A stretch of DNA of 64,000 bases from Trinickia caryophylli (GTDB lineage: Bacteria; Pseudomonadota; Gammaproteobacteria; Burkholderiales; Burkholderiaceae). Location: contig NZ_CP139971.1 in the NCBI RefSeq assembly GCF_034424545.1, positions 434,001 through 498,000 on the forward strand, given 5' to 3'. Both the position numbers and the translations under genes were made by a program. The notes beneath the pieces are model-generated. The model had not been told where the DNA came from. It did no database searches and was given only the letters and a program-made list of their open reading frames with translations. This document shows, one piece after another, positions 7,158 through 14,163 of this stretch (position 1 is the stretch's first letter; every line of letters starts with the position of its first letter).

Positions 7158-8231
7158 ATGCGACTGCTGCAAGCCCGCTCCCCCAATCTCGTCAAATTCA
7201 TGCTGGCCGCGCTTGTGGCAGGCCCGCTCGCCGCGTCTGCCACATCTGCCGCGCCGCCGCTACCGCCGCTCGCCGCCGACGCGAAACAAGTGACCGTATC
7301 GGGTCTGTCGTCGGGCGCATTCATGGCAGGGCAGTTCGGTGTAGCCTACTCGGCATCGATCGCGGGGGTAGGCATCGTTGCCGGCGGACCATTTTATTGC
7401 GCGGGCCTCGGTAGCCTCTCCGGCTCCGAGCGCTTTCTGACGACTGCAACGACGCAATGCATGCAGCCGCCGGGGCCGGCGCCTTCCGCGGCTGCCGCGT
7501 GGAAAGCCGCACAGCAGTTTGCGGCCGAAAAGCTGATCGACCCGGTGGACAACATCAAGCGCCAACGCCTTTACGTCTTCACAGGGGCCGCCGACAGCAT
7601 CGTGCTGCCGAAAGTCGTGGCGCAGACGCGGGACTTTTATCGCGACGCAGGGGTGCCCGATCAGCAGATCAAGTACGTCGACAATGTCAACGCCGGGCAC
7701 GCGTTCATTACCGCGAACGACAAAGATCTGAAATGCGCCGCCAACGCCGCGCCGAATCTCAACAATTGCGGGTTCGTGCAGTCGCACGAAATTCTTCGGC
7801 AGTTGTACGGCGTTCTGAACGCGGCGGCCGCCAAGCCCAGCGGAGAACTTGTCGATTTCGATCAGACCGAATTCACGCGAGGCGCCGGCTACACGGGCCT
7901 CTCGGATGTCGGGCATGCGTATATCCCCGCCGCGTGCCGGACGGCGAGCTGCCGCGTTCATGTGGTCTTTCACGGCTGTACGCAGGAGGATGGACGCATC
8001 GGCAATCGCCTGTACACCACCACCGGTTACAACGAGATAGCCGATAGCAACCGTATTGTCGTGCTCTATCCGCAGATTCGCACCGACCCCGCCCGCAACC
8101 CGCAAGGCTGCTGGGACTTCTGGGGATACAGCAGCAAGGATCCCGCGCACCCGACGTTTTACACGAAGGACGCGCCGCAGATGTCGGCCGTGTACGCAAT
8201 GATCAGGCGCCTTCTCAGCCCCCGCCAATGA
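7158..8231 (+). CDS. Secreted PHB depolymerase family esterase
   Basis: A 357-residue alpha/beta hydrolase. Residues 1-31 are a signal peptide (basic start, hydrophobic core, Ala-rich end). The nucleophile motif GLSSG is at 49-53 (Ser51), the acid candidate is in FTGAADSIV, the His in NVNAGHAF, and the oxyanion segment VVFHGCTQ comes late, as in poly(3-hydroxybutyrate) depolymerases. Paired Cys residues suggest disulfides outside the cytoplasm. The start follows CAGGAGA. The stop overlaps a possible ATG of the next gene, a phasin-like protein. Its place inside an R-body locus is unusual. Related esterases in this family can act on short esters or aromatic substrates instead. Confidence 0.82.
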   Translation: MRLLQARSPNLVKFMLAALVAGPLAASATSAAPPLPPLAADAKQVTVSGLSSGAFMAGQFGVAYSASIAGVGIVAGGPFYCAGLGSLSGSERFLTTATTQCMQPPGPAPSAAAAWKAAQQFAAEKLIDPVDNIKRQRLYVFTGAADSIVLPKVVAQTRDFYRDAGVPDQQIKYVDNVNAGHAFITANDKDLKCAANAAPNLNNCGFVQSHEILRQLYGVLNAAAAKPSGELVDFDQTEFTRGAGYTGLSDVGHAYIPAACRTASCRVHVVFHGCTQEDGRIGNRLYTTTGYNEIADSNRIVVLYPQIRTDPARNPQGCWDFWGYSSKDPAHPTFYTKDAPQMSAVYAMIRRLLSPRQ

Positions 8232-8242
8232 AAGGAAAAGCA

Positions 8243-8794
8243 ATGAGTACGCAAACCTCGCATACGCGCACCGGTTCGGAACCGAATGGCTGGTCCGCCT
8301 GGTCATCGATGCTCGATCTCGCGCTCTCACGCGTGCCATCGGCCACCCAATGGAAGCAGGCGGCCAGCGCTCTTCTCGACGCGAACCAGCAATTGAGCGA
8401 ACGTATGCAAGCGACCCAGCAACAGTGGCTGAGCGAATGGCATGAGCGTGCCGACACGCCGGGGTTCGTGGAATTCTGTCGGCAATGTGGCGATACGAGC
8501 CACGAGCTTTCAAAGCGGCTGATAGATTGGCAACTGCAAGGCACCGCACAGTGGCGCAGCCAGGTCTATGCCTTGACGGCCCAATTGCTCAGCTCGCGTG
8601 GAGAAGGCGACAACCTGCTGGCGTTATGCGCCGCTCAGCAAGCGGCGAGAAAACAATGGGACGAGCAGGGCGCTGCGCTCGCGCAATGGTTCGGCGGCGT
8701 CTCCCCTGCGTTCACGCAATGCTTGCAGCTTTGGCTCGACAGCGGTGCCGACGCTTCCCTCGTTCCACAGGCGGCCGCCGATCGGCCGGGCTGA
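8243..8794 (+). CDS. Phasin-like / PHA-granule-associated protein candidate
   Basis: A 183-residue Gln/Ala/Trp-rich, almost wholly helical protein with no signal peptide or membrane segment. The pattern of amphipathic helices (ALLDANQQLSERMQATQQQW, CAAQQAARKQWDEQGAALA) is like phasins, which coat polyhydroxyalkanoate granules, though no family motif is certain. The chosen ATG at 8243 follows AAAGGAAAAG; an ATG at 8228 overlaps the depolymerase stop by 4 bases and would add five residues. Coupling to the depolymerase supports a link with storage polymer. It could also be an R-body assembly protein. Confidence 0.5.
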   Translation: MSTQTSHTRTGSEPNGWSAWSSMLDLALSRVPSATQWKQAASALLDANQQLSERMQATQQQWLSEWHERADTPGFVEFCRQCGDTSHELSKRLIDWQLQGTAQWRSQVYALTAQLLSSRGEGDNLLALCAAQQAARKQWDEQGAALAQWFGGVSPAFTQCLQLWLDSGADASLVPQAAADRPG

Positions 8795-8912
8795 AAGATC
8801 GCTGATGCATGCGCACGCACAAGCCGCGGGTAGATCGACCCGTTCGGCTCGTCGCGTGCGTTGCTGGCGAACATGAAAGCGTCTTCCGCGGTATTGAAGC
8901 CCGTGAGCGGCA

Positions 8913-9500
8913 TCAAGGTGCACTATATTTCGGGTTATTTTCGATGAACACGCCAACATTCGATGAATATTCCGCATTGTATTCAAAGCGGACATTTTCT
9001 ATTCCGATCGTCGAACTCAGGTAATACCGCTTCTTGCCGTAATATTCACGCATACACGGTTCGATCATGACGCGATTCCATTTGTCATAGCAGGCATTGA
9101 TAGTCTGAGAAATCGGGATCTTTACGCCATACGCAAAGCCATGTTCATCGTACCGTGCGGCCTCCGTTCCGTGCTTTCCCTCGCGGAATTTGACGCCTTC
9201 GAACTGCGCCGTGTAGCTGCCCCCGCTCTGCCCCTCTACCACCGTGCAGGTGATCGTGTACTTACCCTCGCCGCCAGCAAGAAGAGGCTGTAACGGCACT
9301 TCGACGGCACCCTCCACCTGCTGTCCCTGAACGGTGGTGTGCCGCGAGGCGATCCCGGCTTGCTCGGAAAGGCATTGAATGGAACCAAGAGCCCCCGTGA
9401 CGCCCTTGCCGAGCACGAAATCGATGGATGGCTTCGCGCACGCGGCCGCGCTCACACCCATTGCCGTCAAACCGATTGAAATTGCCGCCGTTAGATTCAT
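8913..9500 (-). CDS. Secreted protein of unknown function
   Basis: A 195-residue protein read against its neighbours. Residues 1-22 look like a signal peptide ending near AAACA. The mature part has four or more Cys, Tyr-rich stretches (REYYGKKRYYLSS, FEYNAEYSSN) and beta-rich composition, consistent with a periplasmic or secreted small beta-domain protein. The gene is visibly lower in GC than the genes on either side and is flanked upstream by AT-rich DNA, suggesting separate acquisition. An ATG with GGGAGG upstream (minus strand) supports the start. No family is recognised. Confidence 0.65.
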   Translation of the reverse strand: MNLTAAISIGLTAMGVSAAACAKPSIDFVLGKGVTGALGSIQCLSEQAGIASRHTTVQGQQVEGAVEVPLQPLLAGGEGKYTITCTVVEGQSGGSYTAQFEGVKFREGKHGTEAARYDEHGFAYGVKIPISQTINACYDKWNRVMIEPCMREYYGKKRYYLSSTIGIENVRFEYNAEYSSNVGVFIENNPKYSAP

Positions 9501-9821
9501 TAAACCTCCCTATCCTCAATATCATCGTTTAACCAACGCCCCTCGGAACGAGGCAGGCCATCACGCATCACAACACAAGACACAACCACCCCGTAAATCA
9601 ATCATAAAAATCTAGCACAACTCTAATTGCCATTAAATTTATATAAGCTATACCAGAATAATTCACTTACAACGAACGCCAAGCCCGCTTGACGGCCCGC
9701 GTACCCCGGCCGTCGAGCGGGCCGTTCCCCGTTCGTTTCTCACCACGAGCATCGCGTTTTCACAAGAGGCTACGAATCGGCGTCCCTTTATCACCGTGAC
9801 TCAGCCAAGGAGATACGCCCC
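9501..9821. other. Intergenic control region before the lysozyme gene
   Basis: About 320 bases between the divergent secreted-protein gene and the lysozyme gene. Around 9595-9665 it is AT-rich (TATATAAGCTATACC), a likely promoter zone for one or both. A strong nested inverted repeat at 9671-9737 follows. No further gene is seen. Confidence 0.5.
9671..9737. repeat. Nested inverted repeat (cruciform-like)
   Basis: GCCCGCTTGACGGCC (9683-9697) pairs with GGCCGTCGAGCGGGC (9708-9722) over 15 positions with one G-T, leaving a 10-base loop. Outside it, AACGAAC (9671-9677) pairs with GTTCGTT (9731-9737). No T-run follows directly. It may insulate the upstream promoter from the lysozyme gene as a terminator, or serve as a binding site. 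Confidence 0.55.
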
Positions 9822-10262
9822 ATGAAAACGAACCAAGCCGGCCTCGCCCTCATCAAGCAATTCGAGGGGCTGCGCCTCATCGCCTATCAGGACGTAGTCG
9901 GCGTTTGGACCATCGGATATGGACATACGGGATCGGACGTGACCCCCGGCCTCGTCATCACGCAAAGTCAGGCCGATCAGATGCTGTGCGGCGATCTTGC
10001 CGGCTTCGAGACAGGCGTGTCGAAGCTCGTCACGGTTGCCCTCAACGAAAACCAGTTCTCGGCGCTCGTCAGCTTCAGCTACAACCTCGGGCTCGGCAAC
10101 CTCGGCAGCTCGACACTGCTGCGGCTTTTGAATGCGGGCGACTATCAGGGCGCCGCCGCGCAGTTCCCGCGCTGGAACCGGGCGGGCGGGAAGGTGTACG
10201 ACGGGCTCACGAAACGCCGGCTTGCGGAGCAGGCGCTGTTCGAAACGCCCGTCAGCGCGTGA
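9822..10262 (+). CDS. T4-type lysozyme (glycoside hydrolase 24)
   Basis: A 146-residue muramidase that cuts peptidoglycan between N-acetylmuramic acid and N-acetylglucosamine. The catalytic triad Glu15-Asp24-Thr30 has the same 9 and 6 residue spacing as Glu11-Asp20-Thr26 of T4 lysozyme (IKQFEGLRL, YQD, WTIGYGHT). The phage-typical ends SFSYNLGLGNLG, LLRLLNAGDYQGAAAQFPRW and GLTKRRLAEQALF are intact. It has no signal peptide, so it would need a holin-like pore or leakage to reach the wall. No phage structural genes are nearby; it sits between two blocks of reb genes, which suggests a role in host lysis and R-body release (inference). AAGGAGA precedes the start. Confidence 0.93.
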   Translation: MKTNQAGLALIKQFEGLRLIAYQDVVGVWTIGYGHTGSDVTPGLVITQSQADQMLCGDLAGFETGVSKLVTVALNENQFSALVSFSYNLGLGNLGSSTLLRLLNAGDYQGAAAQFPRWNRAGGKVYDGLTKRRLAEQALFETPVSA

Positions 10263-10364
10263 CGGTTCACGCCCGCCGCGTGCCCGCGTCCTACGAATGA
10301 GCCTTGCCGACCTGCCGTCGCCGGGGCTGTCGACATTTGCCAATCATCACCCAGGAGAGAAGCC

Positions 10365-10565
10365 ATGCAAGAAGAACTGAACAGCCTGCACGAGGTTGCC
10401 TCGAAGCTGCTGAGCAATCACCTCGGCAATTGGGCCAACGCCGTGACGAATGCGACGGCGGGCCACGACGACAGCAAGTTTCTCGGCGTCGTGCATGCAT
10501 TGCTGTCGATCCGCAGCGCATTGGCTCCGCTCGTGAGCCAATCGCAGGACAGCAGCCATGGCTGA
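10365..10565 (+). CDS. Small protein of unknown function in the reb island
   Basis: A 66-residue cytoplasmic, helical protein (EELNSLHEVASKLLSNHLGN; FLGVVHALLSIRSALAPLV) preceded by CAGGAGAGAAGCC. Its end overlaps the start of the next gene by 8 bases, implying coupled translation. No family is recognised. Size and context suggest an R-body assembly or accessory factor. Confidence 0.6.
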   Translation: MQEELNSLHEVASKLLSNHLGNWANAVTNATAGHDDSKFLGVVHALLSIRSALAPLVSQSQDSSHG

Positions 10566-11172
10566 CGAAACGCTCAACCCTGGATTGCGCCGGATTGCCG
10601 AGCAGTATCTGAATCGCCCGCTGCAACCGGACGAGGAGGCGCAACTGGCCAAATTCCAGCAGGGGTTCCAGCGCCAGCCGGGGCCTGCTTCGAGCGCTCC
10701 GCAGCAGGCCCAGCAACAAGCGCAGCAAGCAGTCGCCCAGGCACGCACGCGCGCGGGTACGGGCATGCGCGGCATTCTCGAGTCGATTCAGGCGAGTTCC
10801 ACCAAAGCGCTGCAAGTGCAGGAAAAGGAAGAGCAGGCCATCTTGAAGCTGCTCGAGAGCTGTAGCTCGCTCGCTGAGCTGCGCCCGTCCACCCTGCAGC
10901 CCGGAATGTCGGGCCTGCAGCCGGGCACGCGTCTCGCGCTCACGCAGATTGCCGAGCATCTTTCGAATCTGGCCCGGCAGGAGGTGGAGAACTGCTTCAA
11001 CCAGACCATCGGGCCGCTCGTGTCGCAGCTGCAGGCACTCATCCAGCGTCTTGCCGAAGAAGACGCGCAGCGTGCGGCGGCGAATGGCCAGGCCACGGCA
11101 CAAGCTGCCGCGTCGAGCTCGCCGGCACAGGCCTCCACTGACGTTCACGCCGGAAGCGGTCAAGCGTCCTAG
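10558..11172 (+). CDS. Helical Gln/Ala-rich protein of unknown function
   Basis: A 204-residue protein without signal peptide or membrane span. It begins with a compact MADETLNPGLRRIAEQYL segment, then a Gln/Ala-rich stretch (about 44-65), long amphipathic helices with coiled-coil character (78-105 and 125-175) and an Ala/Ser/Gln tail. It overlaps the 66-residue gene upstream and lies 82 bases before the rebB trio. Low-complexity Gln/Ala helices resemble scaffolding or polymer-binding proteins. No function can be named; an R-body assembly factor is the best contextual guess. Confidence 0.6.
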   Translation: MADETLNPGLRRIAEQYLNRPLQPDEEAQLAKFQQGFQRQPGPASSAPQQAQQQAQQAVAQARTRAGTGMRGILESIQASSTKALQVQEKEEQAILKLLESCSSLAELRPSTLQPGMSGLQPGTRLALTQIAEHLSNLARQEVENCFNQTIGPLVSQLQALIQRLAEEDAQRAAANGQATAQAAASSSPAQASTDVHAGSGQAS

Positions 11173-11254
11173 CAATAGCACACCGGGTGCCGACGGACCT
11201 GACGGATGGCGCTTCTTCCGTGTGCATCGTTATCAATCTGAACAGGAGCAACTC

Positions 11255-11578
11255 ATGAGCTTTCCGACCTCGGTCAACGACCAGATCACCGATGCCGTGA
11301 CGCAGTCGAACGTCAAGGTGCTGGCCGAATCTCCGGCCATGGCACTCGGCTCGATGTACCAGACGATGGCGCATTCGACGGGCGTGCTGTTCGAGAACGC
11401 CATCTCGGCGCAGCAGCAGCAAAACACGCTGACGCAAGCCGCAACGAACATGGGCGTCATGCAGATCTACAGCGTCGATACGATGGCGGGTGCCGCCGGC
11501 ACGGAAAAGGTCTCGCAAGGCGGCATTGCCGATAACCTGACGAGCCTGATGACGGTGCTGCAGTCGTTCCGCCGCTAA
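11255..11578 (+). CDS. rebB: RebB family R-body protein
   Basis: A 107-residue RebB-family subunit starting MSFPTSVNDQITDAVTQ, after AACAGGAGCAACTC. The core DAVTQSNVKVLAESPAMALGS is followed by the amphipathic MAHSTGVLFENAISAQQQQN and a C-terminal half ending LTSLMTVLQSF. It is the first of three consecutive paralogs. An in-frame open frame extends upstream through the previous gene but is not coding there. Confidence 0.93.
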   Translation: MSFPTSVNDQITDAVTQSNVKVLAESPAMALGSMYQTMAHSTGVLFENAISAQQQQNTLTQAATNMGVMQIYSVDTMAGAAGTEKVSQGGIADNLTSLMTVLQSFRR

Positions 11579-11607
11579 AAGCCGTATCGACCTACGGGAG
11601 ATAGACA

Positions 11608-11934
11608 ATGGCTCACAACACGGATGTCAACAGCCAGATCACGGATGCGGTCACACAGGCCAACGTCAACGTGCTCGCGCAAAGCCCGGCGATGGCGATG
11701 GGCTCGATGTTCCAGACGATGGCTCATTCCACCGGCGTTTTGTTCGAGAACACGATTTCGGCCCAGCAGCAGCAGAACACGCTCTCGCAAGCCGCCGCGA
11801 ACACCGGCGTCATGCAGATCTACAGCGTCGACACGATGGCCGATGCCGCGAGCACCGAAAAGGTCAGCCAGGCCGGCGTGTCCGACAACCTCGCGAGCCT
11901 GATGACGGTGCTGCAAAGCTTCCAGAACCGCTGA
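11608..11934 (+). CDS. rebB: RebB family R-body protein
   Basis: A 108-residue paralog of its two neighbours: NSQITDAVTQANVNVLAQSP, then MFQTMAHSTGVLFENTISAQ and a tail ending LQSFQNR. Differences from the first copy are spread along the protein, so the copies are diverged subunits and not a recent duplication. The ribosome site is CGGGAGATAG. R-bodies of Caedibacter need more than one Reb protein, so the set probably co-assembles (inference). Confidence 0.93.
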   Translation: MAHNTDVNSQITDAVTQANVNVLAQSPAMAMGSMFQTMAHSTGVLFENTISAQQQQNTLSQAAANTGVMQIYSVDTMADAASTEKVSQAGVSDNLASLMTVLQSFQNR

Positions 11935-11979
11935 GCGCGCAATCGCCTACGCTAATCAAGTCAACTTAGGAGAACAGCA

Positions 11980-12306
11980 ATGACGTTTCCCACTTCCGTC
12001 AACAACCAGATCACCGACGCCGTCACGCAATCGAACGTGAAAGTGCTCGCCGAGGCACCGGCGATGGCGATGGGCTCGATCTACCAGACGATGGCCCATT
12101 CGACCGGCATCCTGTTCGAAAACGCCGTCTCCGCGCAGCAGCAGCAGAACACGCTGGCCCAGGCCGCCGCCAACCAGGGTGTCATGCAGATCTACAGCAT
12201 GAACACGATGGCCGACGCGGCCGCAACGGAAAAAGTCTCGCAGGGCGGCGTCGCCGACAATCTGACGAGCCTGCTCACCGTGTTGCAAAGCTTCCAGAAC
12301 CGCTGA
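11980..12306 (+). CDS. rebB: RebB family R-body protein
   Basis: The third 108-residue paralog, starting MTFPTSVNNQITDAVTQ after TTAGGAGAACAG. It is most like the first of the trio at its N-terminus (FPTSVN-QITDAVTQSNVKVLAE) and the second at its C-terminus (LQSFQNR), which suggests past recombination between copies. It is the last gene before a strong terminator, closing the plus-strand run of the island. Confidence 0.93.
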   Translation: MTFPTSVNNQITDAVTQSNVKVLAEAPAMAMGSIYQTMAHSTGILFENAVSAQQQQNTLAQAAANQGVMQIYSMNTMADAAATEKVSQGGVADNLTSLLTVLQSFQNR

Positions 12307-12357
12307 GCGCCGCGCAAGGATCGCCCCTGCGAAACCGGCCCGCCACGGGCCCTTTCA

Positions 12358-12393
12358 AGCCCTGCACGCGCCCCGTTGCAGGGCTTTTTTTTT
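12358..12393 (+). terminator. Rho-independent terminator of the reb operon
   Basis: AGCCCTGCA (12358-12366) pairs with TGCAGGGCT (12377-12385) around a 10-base loop, followed by an unbroken run of nine T. This is a textbook intrinsic terminator 52 bases after the last rebB. It isolates the structural genes from the convergent kinase gene. Confidence 0.93.
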
Positions 12394-12447
12394 GCACTTC
12401 GACAACGCATGAGAGTGGGCCGACGATCATCGTGCAAAGCAGATGGA

Positions 12448-13575
12448 CTACCCGCGCGCGCGGCGCGGCAGACGCACGACGAACACCGTCTCCGTCCGAT
12501 CGGAGCGGACGTCGATCGCGCCGCGGTGGGCCTTGGCGATTTCGCTTGCGATATAGAGCCCCAGCCCCAGGCCGTCGTTGCCGCGGGTCTTGTCCGGCCG
12601 CCCGGTGCCGCGCTGGAGCGGCTCGAAGATGCGCTCCAGCGTCGGCCCGTCGATGGCGGGACCGCGGTTCCGGACTTCGATGCGGACCTCGGCGTCGCCC
12701 CCTGCCACCACCACGCCAATCGGCATATCCGGCGCACCATATTTGATGGCATTGACCACCAGGTTGCTGAGCAATTGCTGCATACGCTGGCCGTCCCAAG
12801 TCCCTCGCGTGTCGCCCCGCACCTCCAGATCGATCCGGCGATCGGGATAAACGGCGCGCAGTTGATCGACTTCGTCGGCCAACACCTGCGCCAGATCGAT
12901 GTCGCGAGGCACGATGTTGATCCCCAGCCCCAACTTCGTTCGATTGAAATCGCACAGATCATCGAGCAGGCTTTGCATGCGGGCACCGCTCCTGATCAAC
13001 CGGGCGGCGGCATCCGACACGTCCCCCCCTGCGTTCAGCGCCGCGAGATACGATGCGGTCATTTGAATCGTTTGCAGCGGGCTTCGCATATCGTGGCCGA
13101 GCATGCCGAGCAACAGGTTGCGAGCCTGTTCGACCTGTTCGTTGAAAAAGGCGACAGATTCCGCCAAGGCTTGATCGATGGCTTCATTGAACCGGATCAT
13201 GTCGTCCTGATTCGGGGCCTCCGCCCGACACTCGTCCATCCACAAGCGCAGCACACTGGCACGCAGCGCACGATACTCGGCGGCCATCTGGTTGATGGTG
13301 AAACCGCTTCGCGCTCGCAGCAGTGCATGTGTCTGCGCGGCCGTTTCCGGGGCGTCGACCGCCTTGGGCGCGCGCCCCCGGGATTTTTCCCGTTGCGCTT
13401 CCAGCGTTTGGGGCGTGGATATGTCCTTGGCCACAGCTTCGAGAATCTGCCGTGCGTGGTCACGCAGGGCGGACGCGCTCATTCTTCCCGCACTCGGCAA
13501 AAGCGTGGCCGCAAATTCGTCCCATTGTGCGAGGATAGGCTCGATATTTCGCACGATGAAATCTGCTAATCGCAT
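12448..13575 (-). CDS. Orphan sensor histidine kinase with RsbRD-like N-terminal domain
   Basis: A 375-residue soluble kinase. Residues 1-140 are helical and resemble the RsbRD N-terminal sensor domain of stress-response proteins (LADFIVRNIEPILAQWDEFA; AAEYRALRASVLRLW). The HisKA box is LLGMLGHDMRSPLQTI with the phospho-accepting His at 161; the ATPase domain has N-box NLVVNAIKYG, a F box (IFEPLQRG) and GLGLGLYIASEIAKAH. No membrane segments and no response regulator lie beside it. It converges on the reb operon across the terminator and may set R-body expression through a distant regulator (inference). Confidence 0.85.
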   Translation of the reverse strand: MRLADFIVRNIEPILAQWDEFAATLLPSAGRMSASALRDHARQILEAVAKDISTPQTLEAQREKSRGRAPKAVDAPETAAQTHALLRARSGFTINQMAAEYRALRASVLRLWMDECRAEAPNQDDMIRFNEAIDQALAESVAFFNEQVEQARNLLLGMLGHDMRSPLQTIQMTASYLAALNAGGDVSDAAARLIRSGARMQSLLDDLCDFNRTKLGLGINIVPRDIDLAQVLADEVDQLRAVYPDRRIDLEVRGDTRGTWDGQRMQQLLSNLVVNAIKYGAPDMPIGVVVAGGDAEVRIEVRNRGPAIDGPTLERIFEPLQRGTGRPDKTRGNDGLGLGLYIASEIAKAHRGAIDVRSDRTETVFVVRLPRRARG

Positions 13576-13814
13576 GCGCGCCCCCCGTAAACGAAAGAAC
13601 GATATGGCGCCATACTACGCTGAAGGCGGCGAGGGAACGACGTCTTCGTGACCCTCGCCGCGCCGAACAGCCGCTTTCGGCCTTCCCGTCGCCGCCTCCT
13701 TTCCGCCCGCCGATCACCCGGCGCAGGCCCCCGAGCGGGTGTCAACCACGCGACACCCTCGCCCGTTTACCGCGTGAAGCAATTCGCTTCGACCACAGTT
13801 GAGGGGACAAAGTC

Positions 13815-14114
13815 ATGCTCATGCTGAAGAAATCGGCGTTGGTCGCCATCGCCGCGGTGTTCGCGGTCACGCTCGCGCACGCACAAGCCTCGGCCACGGC
13901 CGGCGCGGCACCCGACAGCTGCGAAGCGAAGGCGGTCGGCAAGAACGGCAAGCCGCTCGCCGGTGCGGCCAAAGCCTCGTTCCTGAAAAAATGTAAGGCG
14001 GACACGGTCGCCAAAGCGTGCGAAACCAAGGCCGTCGGATCGAATGGCAAGCCGCTGGCAGGCGCGGCGAAGGCATCGTTCGTGAAGAAGTGCAAGGCCG
14101 ACGCAGCCAAGTAA
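13815..14114 (+). CDS. PsiF repeat-containing secreted protein
   Basis: A 99-residue exported protein: signal peptide about 1-23 (ending AHA), then two PsiF repeats at 36-60 and 69-93. Each repeat runs from CEAKAV or CETKAV through GKPLAGAAKASF to KKC. The paired Cys in each repeat probably form disulfides. PsiF of E. coli is induced by phosphate starvation, but its biochemical role is unknown. The ATG at 13815 follows GAGGGGAC; a second Met two codons on is also possible. A bidirectional terminator follows. Confidence 0.85.
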   Translation: MLMLKKSALVAIAAVFAVTLAHAQASATAGAAPDSCEAKAVGKNGKPLAGAAKASFLKKCKADTVAKACETKAVGSNGKPLAGAAKASFVKKCKADAAK

Positions 14115-14135
14115 CGCAAGCACTGTATTTCAATC

Positions 14136-14162
14136 GAAGAAGGCCGCACCGCGGCCTTCTTC
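14136..14162. terminator. Bidirectional terminator
   Basis: GAAGAAGGCCGC (14136-14147) and GCGGCCTTCTTC (14151-14162) form a perfect 12-bp stem with a 3-base loop. It lies between the convergent psiF-like gene and the aldolase gene that ends at 14164, with T-rich bases on the plus strand exit. Confidence 0.85.
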
Positions 14163-14163
14163 T

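Noticed and set aside
9822..10262. Prophage remnant
   Set aside because: A phage-type lysozyme alone does not make a prophage. No integrase, attachment site, terminase, capsid or tail gene is present nearby, and the neighbours are reb-type.
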